A stretch of DNA of 64,000 bases from the NCBI RefSeq assembly GCF_002165625.1, contig NZ_NGNS01000002.1, positions 286,661 through 350,660 of the forward strand. Reading direction: 5' to 3'. The notes beneath the pieces were generated by a model. It searched no databases, was not told the origin of the DNA, and was given only the letters and a program-made list of their open reading frames with translations. This document shows, in pieces, positions 58,973-64,000 of the stretch (position 1 is the stretch's first letter; every line of letters begins with the position of its first letter). The translations under genes were made by a program, and so were the position numbers. The DNA is from Neiella marina (GTDB lineage: Bacteria; Pseudomonadota; Gammaproteobacteria; Enterobacterales; Neiellaceae).

Positions 58973-59899
58973 ATGGCTGGGATCCTGGATTCAGTAAACC
59001 AAAGAACTCAACTTGTTGGCCAAAACCGGTTAGAGCTGTTGCTCTTCAAACTGGGGACTCGTCAGCGATATGGCATTAACGTGTTTAAAGTAAAGGAAGT
59101 GCTTCAATGCCCAACCTTGACTGCAATGCCAAAACGTCATCCGTTTATCCGCGGCATTGCGCACATACGTGGTAATACCATATCGGTCATTGATATGAGT
59201 TTGGCAACCGGCGGTCGCGCCATTCAAGATATTGAAAATTGCTTTATCGTAATTGCCGAATACAACCGCTCCACCCAAGGCTTCTTGGTTTCCAGTGTTG
59301 AACGCATTGTGAATGTTAATTGGGAGTCGATTCAGCCGCCGCCTTCAGGTTCGGGACGAGCAAGTTATTTGACTGCGGTTACTGAAATTGAAAAGGAGCT
59401 TGTTGAGATCCTTGACGTTGAGAAGATTCTCGACGAGATCAACCCTGTTTCTACTGAAGTCAGTGAAGATGTCATCGATGAGAATGTTGCACAAGCAAAC
59501 ACTGGTCGAGCCATCATGATTGCTGACGACTCAAGTGTCGCACGCAACCAAATCAAACGAGCGCTGTCACCATTGGGCATGGAAATTCACCTGGCTCGTG
59601 ACGGCAAAGAGGCTCTGGAGCAACTCAGAGAGCTGGCCAAACAGCATAGCCCGTTGCACGACTGGATGCCTGTTCTCATCTCAGACATTGAAATGCCAGA
59701 GATGGACGGCTATACCCTTACAGCAGAACTGCGAAATGATCCTGACTTAAATAAGCTACACATTATTTTGCATACATCCCTCAGTGGTGTGTTCAACGAA
59801 GCCATGGTAAGTAAGGTTGGGGCAAATAACTTTATCCCTAAGTTTAATCCTGATGAGTTGGCTGAAGCTGTTCAGCAAGCAGTAGAAGCGGCCCTCTAG
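58973..59899 (+). CDS. cheV: Chemotaxis coupling protein CheV
   Basis: CheW-like adaptor fused to a response-regulator receiver (308 residues). The CheW part is about residues 20-165 (RYGINVFKVKEVLQCP, PFIRGIAHIRGNTISVIDMS). The receiver is about 180-305 with acidic pocket IADDSS, phospho-acceptor Asp in LISDIEMPEMDGY and a C-terminal lysine (FIPKFN). ATG at 58973 follows GAGGT by eight bases. It precedes cheR, the usual pair beside flgB in Vibrio-like bacteria. Confidence 0.95.
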   Translation: MAGILDSVNQRTQLVGQNRLELLLFKLGTRQRYGINVFKVKEVLQCPTLTAMPKRHPFIRGIAHIRGNTISVIDMSLATGGRAIQDIENCFIVIAEYNRSTQGFLVSSVERIVNVNWESIQPPPSGSGRASYLTAVTEIEKELVEILDVEKILDEINPVSTEVSEDVIDENVAQANTGRAIMIADDSSVARNQIKRALSPLGMEIHLARDGKEALEQLRELAKQHSPLHDWMPVLISDIEMPEMDGYTLTAELRNDPDLNKLHIILHTSLSGVFNEAMVSKVGANNFIPKFNPDELAEAVQQAVEAAL

Positions 59900-59932
59900 A
59901 TTGACTGTTTTAGGCGGTATTCGAGGTAATCA

Positions 59933-60769
59933 GTGCCAAAGAATTTAACGGACATGGAATACAATGCCTTTCGAGAGTACTTGGAAAAGCACTCGGGCAT
60001 AGTGTTGGGCGACAACAAGCAATATCTGGTTCGGAGCCGTTTGGCGCCAGTGTTGACGAACTTCAACTATAAGAATCTCACTGAAGTTCTGAAAGCACTG
60101 CAAGTGCCGAGTCAGCGAGAGCTGCGCGCTACGGTAATCGACGCCATGACCACCAATGAAACCCTATGGTTTCGTGATGGTTACCCTTTTGAATTATTGA
60201 AAAAGCAGCTCTTTGCCGATTTTCATGGCATGAGCCGCCCGGTCCGAATCTGGTCGGCCGCCTGCTCTTCGGGGCAAGAGCCCTATTCTCTGTCGATGAC
60301 GTCGCTGGAATATCAAATGTCGAAGCCTGGAGCCTTGGCAAGAGGTGTCGAAATTTTGGCGACCGATATTTCATCGACCATGCTGGATCAATGCAAAACC
60401 GCAGAGTATGACGAGCTGGCGCTATCTCGTGGATTATCGCCTGAGCGCCGGCGACAGTTTTTTGAGCAGGGCACCAATGATAGCGGTCGTTGGCGGCTAA
60501 ATGCCAAGGTAAGACAGCAGGTTTCATTCCGCTATGCCAACTTACTTGAAAGCTATGCGCTATTGGGCCGTTTCGATATTATCTTTTGTCGCAACGTATT
60601 GATTTATTTCTCATCTGACGTAAAAGCAAAAATTATTTCCCAGTTTGCGTCGGCGTTAAACCCTGGTGGATACCTCATGTTAGGGGCGTCGGAATCGATT
60701 TCGGGATTGACTGACAAGTTCGAAATGATTCGTTGCAATCCGGGCATTGTTTACAAGGTCAAAAAGTAA
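59933..60769 (+). CDS. cheR: Chemoreceptor glutamate methyltransferase CheR
   Basis: SAM-dependent enzyme (278 residues) methylating MCPs for adaptation. Small N-terminal helical domain, then the methyltransferase domain with TTNETLWFRDGYPFELL, RIWSAACSSGQEPYSLSM (SAM site) and FDIIFCRNVLIYFS. The GTG start has GAGGTAA upstream. A likely substrate encoded nearby is the haem-c chemoreceptor at 47-48.6 kb, though this is only inference. Confidence 0.96.
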   Translation: MPKNLTDMEYNAFREYLEKHSGIVLGDNKQYLVRSRLAPVLTNFNYKNLTEVLKALQVPSQRELRATVIDAMTTNETLWFRDGYPFELLKKQLFADFHGMSRPVRIWSAACSSGQEPYSLSMTSLEYQMSKPGALARGVEILATDISSTMLDQCKTAEYDELALSRGLSPERRRQFFEQGTNDSGRWRLNAKVRQQVSFRYANLLESYALLGRFDIIFCRNVLIYFSSDVKAKIISQFASALNPGGYLMLGASESISGLTDKFEMIRCNPGIVYKVKK

Positions 60770-60839
60770 CCTCCTTCATTGTCGCTGGGCTTACTATTAA
60801 GTGAGTCTGGCGCTTTCCTTCAAGCGTCAAAAATCAGTC

Positions 60840-60855
60840 TGGCACAAACGTTGCT
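60840..60855 (+). promoter_or_regulatory. Sigma-54 promoter of flgBCDE
   Basis: TGGCAC-A-AACG-TTGCT matches the sigma-54 consensus TGGCACR-N4-TTGCW at every position. It lies 30 bases before the flgB ATG. Confidence 0.9.
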
Positions 60856-60884
60856 TTATGTTCTCCACTTACGGAGGATTTGCA

Positions 60885-61286
60885 ATGGCGATTAGTTTTG
60901 ATAGAGCACTCGGTGTGCATCAGCACACACTCGGAATTCGATCTGAGCGAGCGGAAGTGCTGGCCTCTAATATGGCGAATGCCGATACCCCAGGCTACAA
61001 AGCTCGAGACGTCGACTTCAAAGCTGCTTTTGCTAAGGCACAAGGTAATGTCGCAAGCCGGCAACATCTTGCCAAAACCGATGGCAAACATATTACCGGC
61101 TCAAGCCAATTGTCCCCCGAATTGAAATTTCGTGTGCCCAACCAGCCAGACACCGGCGATGGTAACACCGTCAATATGCAGACAGAGCGGAATAGCTACT
61201 TACAGAATGCGCTGGAGTATCAAGCGAGTGTTAGATTTCTGGATAGTAAATTCAAAGGCCTAACTAAAGCGCTGAAAGGAGAATAA
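60885..61286 (+). CDS. flgB: Flagellar basal-body rod protein FlgB
   Basis: Proximal rod subunit (133 residues). The rod-protein motif VLASNMANADTPGYKARDVDF is near the N-terminus, and the C-terminus has the paired hydrophobic helix ending in DSKFKGLTKALKGE. The ATG at 60885 follows GGAGG by seven bases; the longer open frame upstream includes the sigma-54 site and is rejected. Confidence 0.96.
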   Translation: MAISFDRALGVHQHTLGIRSERAEVLASNMANADTPGYKARDVDFKAAFAKAQGNVASRQHLAKTDGKHITGSSQLSPELKFRVPNQPDTGDGNTVNMQTERNSYLQNALEYQASVRFLDSKFKGLTKALKGE

Positions 61287-61288
61287 TC

Positions 61289-61702
61289 ATGAGCTTATTT
61301 AACGTACTGGACGTTTCTGGCTCTGCCATGTCAGCGCAGTCGGTCCGCATTAACACTACCGCCAGTAATTTGGCCAACGCCAATAGTGTCTCTAGCAGTG
61401 CCAATGAGACCTATCGAGCCCGTCAGCCGGTATTTGCTGCAGAACTGAATAAAGCGGTGAATGGTGAGCATAGCGTTCCGGTACAAGTACTCGGCGTGGT
61501 GGAAAGTGACCGCCCGCTCAACATTGAATACGCTCCGAATCACCCAATGGCGAACGAAGATGGTTACATTTTCAAGCCTAACGTCAATGTGGTGGAAGAA
61601 ATGTCGAACATGATTTCTGCATCTCGCTCTTATCAAACCAGTGTGCAAGTGGCAGATGCAGCCAAAATGATGTTGCAAAGAACCCTGACTCTTGGCCAGT
61701 AA
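61289..61702 (+). CDS. flgC: Flagellar basal-body rod protein FlgC
   Basis: Proximal rod subunit (137 residues) with the N-terminal SAMSAQSVRINTTASNLANA motif and the C-terminal helix NVVEEMSNMISASRSYQTSV. It begins two bases after flgB ends. Confidence 0.97.
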   Translation: MSLFNVLDVSGSAMSAQSVRINTTASNLANANSVSSSANETYRARQPVFAAELNKAVNGEHSVPVQVLGVVESDRPLNIEYAPNHPMANEDGYIFKPNVNVVEEMSNMISASRSYQTSVQVADAAKMMLQRTLTLGQ

Positions 61703-61717
61703 GCGAGGGGGAAATAA

Positions 61718-62413
61718 ATGAGTATAGATACAACAGTTACCAACCCCTACTTGGACTCCATGCGACTGGAGACTTCTGATGGGGCGAAATACGAAACAGA
61801 AGAAGAGCGAAGTGAACTGACGCAAGAAGATTTCTTTGCTCTGCTAACTCAGCAGTTGGCCTACCAAGATCCGTTCAAGCCAGTAGAAAACGCTGAGATG
61901 ATCTCGCAAATGACATCGTTTAGCACGGCAGAGGGCATCACTCAGCTCAACGATCAAATTGGTGATATGAACGCCCTAATGAGCTCTTCTCAGGCGCTGC
62001 AAGCATCAACCTTAGTCGGCCAAAATGTGCTGGTACCGGCAAACACTGGCCACCATAGCGGTGACGGTATTGATGGCATCGTGGCGCTTGAGTTGCCAAC
62101 GAGTAATCTCACTATTCGCATTGAAGACGAGACAGGACAAGTGATTAACACCATTGAGATGGGTGATCAGTCGGCTGGTAATGTCAAATTCGAGTGGGAT
62201 GGCACAGACCTTGCTGGTAATCCGGTAGAGCCTGGCAACTACATCATTCGGGCAAATGGTTTGCAAGATGGTAAGGCGACAGAGCCGCCAACAGCCGTTT
62301 ATGCCAATGTGCAAAGTGTCAGTTTAAGTAATTCTTTAGATGGCGCCACCCTCAACCTGAGTGGCTTGGGCGGCATCAAGTTAAGCGATGTATTAGAAGT
62401 CGCTGAAGGTTAA
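61718..62413 (+). CDS. flgD: Hook assembly scaffold protein FlgD
   Basis: Hook cap (231 residues). The conserved N-terminal block is DFFALLTQQLAYQDPFKP with NAEMISQMTSFS. A Tudor/FnIII-like middle with DGIVALELP and FEWDGTDLAGNPVEPGNY follows. The protein is needed to polymerise FlgE, the next gene. Confidence 0.96.
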   Translation: MSIDTTVTNPYLDSMRLETSDGAKYETEEERSELTQEDFFALLTQQLAYQDPFKPVENAEMISQMTSFSTAEGITQLNDQIGDMNALMSSSQALQASTLVGQNVLVPANTGHHSGDGIDGIVALELPTSNLTIRIEDETGQVINTIEMGDQSAGNVKFEWDGTDLAGNPVEPGNYIIRANGLQDGKATEPPTAVYANVQSVSLSNSLDGATLNLSGLGGIKLSDVLEVAEG

Positions 62414-62440
62414 ACGAATTCCGTATACAGGAGAGCAGTT

Positions 62441-63865
62441 ATGTCATTTAACATTGCATTGAGCGGTTTGAATGCGTCGCAGAAAGATCTCGACGTCACC
62501 GCAAACAACATCGCCAATGTGAACACTTACGGGTTCAAAGAATCTCGTGCGGAATTTGCCGATGTCTATTCCAGCAGTATTTTCACCAATAGCCAAACCA
62601 AGGTAGGTGAAGGTGTCACCACGGCTTCTGTCGCACAACAATTTAATCAGGGTAGCTTCCTGTTTACCAACAACTCGCTAGATATGGCCGTTGATGGTGA
62701 AGGTTTCTTTGCCACTAGCCCCGAGCTCGGTGATCAAATCGTCAACCTGACTCGTGCTGGTGCTTGGAAGCTTGATGCTGAAAACTATGTAGTCAACTCG
62801 GCAGGCGAGTACTTGCGAACTTTCCCTGTGAATGATGATGGCACGGTTTCGTCCATTTCACTTGCTTCCACCCAACCTTTGCAAATTCCGAGTTCAGCAG
62901 GTGATCCAACAGCGACAGAGAATGTTGATATTAGTGTCAACTTACCAAGTAGCGCTGCAGCTCCTGATGATGGCGGAGCTCCTCCTGGACCGGTGGCTTT
63001 TGATTGGACTAATCCTGATACTTACAATGCTGCTACTTCAGTAACCGTTTATGACTCACTGGGCCAAAGTTACGTCCAAACGACGTATTATCGGAAAGAC
63101 TTTGATGCGACAAACAATCCGAATCGTTGGGAAGTTTATTACACCATTTCCAACGGTACCGATACCGTGCCATTATCTGTTGATCATACTGCTAACGCTG
63201 CTGGTGACGTCTATCCAGATGGTAGTGGGAACGAACAAACTGGTGCGGTAACGCCAGTAGCTGGTGATACCGCAGGTCATTACATTGAGTTTAATTCTGA
63301 CGGTACCCTAAATAACATCAACAATGGAAATACAGTCACAACCATTCCGATTGGTACTGTCGCTGCGCCTCCGCCGGGCACCAGCTCAGGTGCTGGATTG
63401 GATATGGGCGGTGCTGACGTGACGCAGCAAATTACGATTAATCAAAGCAACCCAACTCAGTACGCTTCGGCATTTCAGGTCAATAGCCTGACTCAAGATG
63501 GTATTACGGTTGGCCGCTTGACCGGGATTGATATTGCTACTAACGGGCTAGTGCAGGCAACTTACAGTAATGGCTTTACCGAACCGCTTGGTAAAATTGC
63601 ATTGGTGACAGTTGCCAACTCACAGGGATTGGCACAAATCGGTAACACCTCATGGCAAACAACACAGGCTTCTGGAGATGCCCTCGCCGGTGAACCTGAT
63701 TCAGGTTCGTTTGGTAAGATTCGTTCAGGTACTATTGAACAATCCAATGTTAACCTCACCACTGAATTAGTTGATTTGATTACCGCTCAGCGGAACTTCC
63801 AGGCTAACAGTCGAGCATTGGAAGTGAACAACACCATTACCCAGAATATTCTTCAGATTCGATAA
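62441..63865 (+). CDS. flgE: Flagellar hook protein FlgE
   Basis: Hook subunit (474 residues). The N-terminal ASQKDLDVTANNIANVNTYGFKES and the C-terminal AQRNFQANSRALEVNNTITQNIL helices form the conserved D0/D1 core. The middle (about residues 165-330) is variable and rich in Asn, Gly, Thr and Pro, as expected for surface-exposed D2. AGGAG precedes the ATG. Confidence 0.97.
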   Translation: MSFNIALSGLNASQKDLDVTANNIANVNTYGFKESRAEFADVYSSSIFTNSQTKVGEGVTTASVAQQFNQGSFLFTNNSLDMAVDGEGFFATSPELGDQIVNLTRAGAWKLDAENYVVNSAGEYLRTFPVNDDGTVSSISLASTQPLQIPSSAGDPTATENVDISVNLPSSAAAPDDGGAPPGPVAFDWTNPDTYNAATSVTVYDSLGQSYVQTTYYRKDFDATNNPNRWEVYYTISNGTDTVPLSVDHTANAAGDVYPDGSGNEQTGAVTPVAGDTAGHYIEFNSDGTLNNINNGNTVTTIPIGTVAAPPPGTSSGAGLDMGGADVTQQITINQSNPTQYASAFQVNSLTQDGITVGRLTGIDIATNGLVQATYSNGFTEPLGKIALVTVANSQGLAQIGNTSWQTTQASGDALAGEPDSGSFGKIRSGTIEQSNVNLTTELVDLITAQRNFQANSRALEVNNTITQNILQIR

Positions 63866-63900
63866 TCGCTGGACGGTGACAAAGGCTGCCTTGTGGCCTG

Positions 63901-63930
63901 TCTCTTGATCACATCTTAGAGTTCAAGAGA
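63901..63930. repeat. Inverted repeat downstream of flgE (1)
   Basis: Perfect eight-base arms TCTCTTGA / TCAAGAGA separated by 14 bases. No T-run follows. Confidence 0.5.
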
Positions 63931-63950
63931 CTTGGCTAGCTCGTACCCTT

Positions 63951-63981
63951 CAAGGATGGCTTGTAATTTGAGCCATCCTTG
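63951..63981. repeat. Inverted repeat downstream of flgE (2)
   Basis: Perfect 11-base arms CAAGGATGGCT / AGCCATCCTTG separated by nine bases. No T-run follows, so it may stabilise the flgE transcript 3' end or cause partial termination before the next flagellar gene. Confidence 0.6.
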
Positions 63982-64000
63982 CCACAGCACTTTAACTGAA

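Noticed and set aside
60801..60884. N-terminal extension of flgB
   Set aside because: It spans the sigma-54 promoter, and the start at 60885 has GGAGG and matches FlgB.

Overview
The window reads as an ordinary chromosomal segment of a free-living, flagellated gammaproteobacterium. The proteins resemble those of marine Alteromonadales-type bacteria (related to the Shewanella/Idiomarina/Vibrio side of the class). Supporting signs are E. coli-like core proteins in E. coli-like order, a cysE-iscR-iscSUA-hscBA-fdx-iscX cluster, a GlyGly-CTERM exported protease, CheV, and a flagellar locus with sigma-54 and sigma-28 promoters. The genus is an inference. I see no tRNA, rRNA, transposase, phage gene or CRISPR array.

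Layout. 1-3.7 kb: end of a phosphate-uptake operon (pstA partial, pstB, phoU) convergent with ppk2. 4.3-9.0 kb: aceA, acpH, a strongly expressed-looking 39-codon gene, a CBS protein and a secreted trypsin-like protease. 9.1-14.6 kb: queA-tgt-yajC-secD-secF. 14.7-15.3 kb: two tandem small exported paralogues. 15.4-24.3 kb: suhB, trmJ, cysE, the complete isc operon behind two abutting IscR boxes, and ndk. 24.4-29.8 kb: an accessory block between ndk and rlmN holding two complementary bacterioferritin subunits, a DUF4136 lipoprotein, a NADAR protein, an orphan periplasmic binding protein, and folM/folE. 29.9-39.3 kb: rlmN-pilW-rodZ-ispG, then hisS-yfgM-bamB-der-yfgJ. 39.4-45.4 kb: xseA, a diguanylate cyclase, guaB-guaA. 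45.5-51 kb: TerC protein, a small exported protein, a chemoreceptor with a periplasmic haem-c motif, tadA, mltF. 51.1-56.8 kb: purL, pheA with a pheL attenuator, raiA. 57-64 kb: flgN-flgM-flgA on the minus strand, and cheV, cheR, flgBCDE on the plus strand, with the rest of the flagellar cluster beyond the right edge.

How the genes work together. Phosphate import and polyphosphate use sit together on the left. Cysteine supply (cysE) leads directly into Fe-S assembly, and Fe-S clients (rlmN, ispG) and iron stores (bfr pair) lie nearby. Envelope biogenesis (secDF-yajC, yfgM, bamB, rodZ, mltF) is spread through the middle. Flagellar control is legible from the DNA: sigma-54 sites in front of flgA and flgB, and a sigma-28 site in front of the anti-sigma gene flgM.

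Most of the window is conserved housekeeping. The observations most worth a second look are the 39-codon gene with its complete promoter, CRP-like site and terminator, the paired exported microproteins, the haem-c chemoreceptor, the split-function bacterioferritin pair, the PilW-SPOR-like fusion, and the pheA attenuator whose leader peptide may start at the transcript 5' end. I did not find a convincing wholly new multi-gene system. Start codons were chosen by hand from ribosome-binding sites and remembered family N-termini; no database search was possible.
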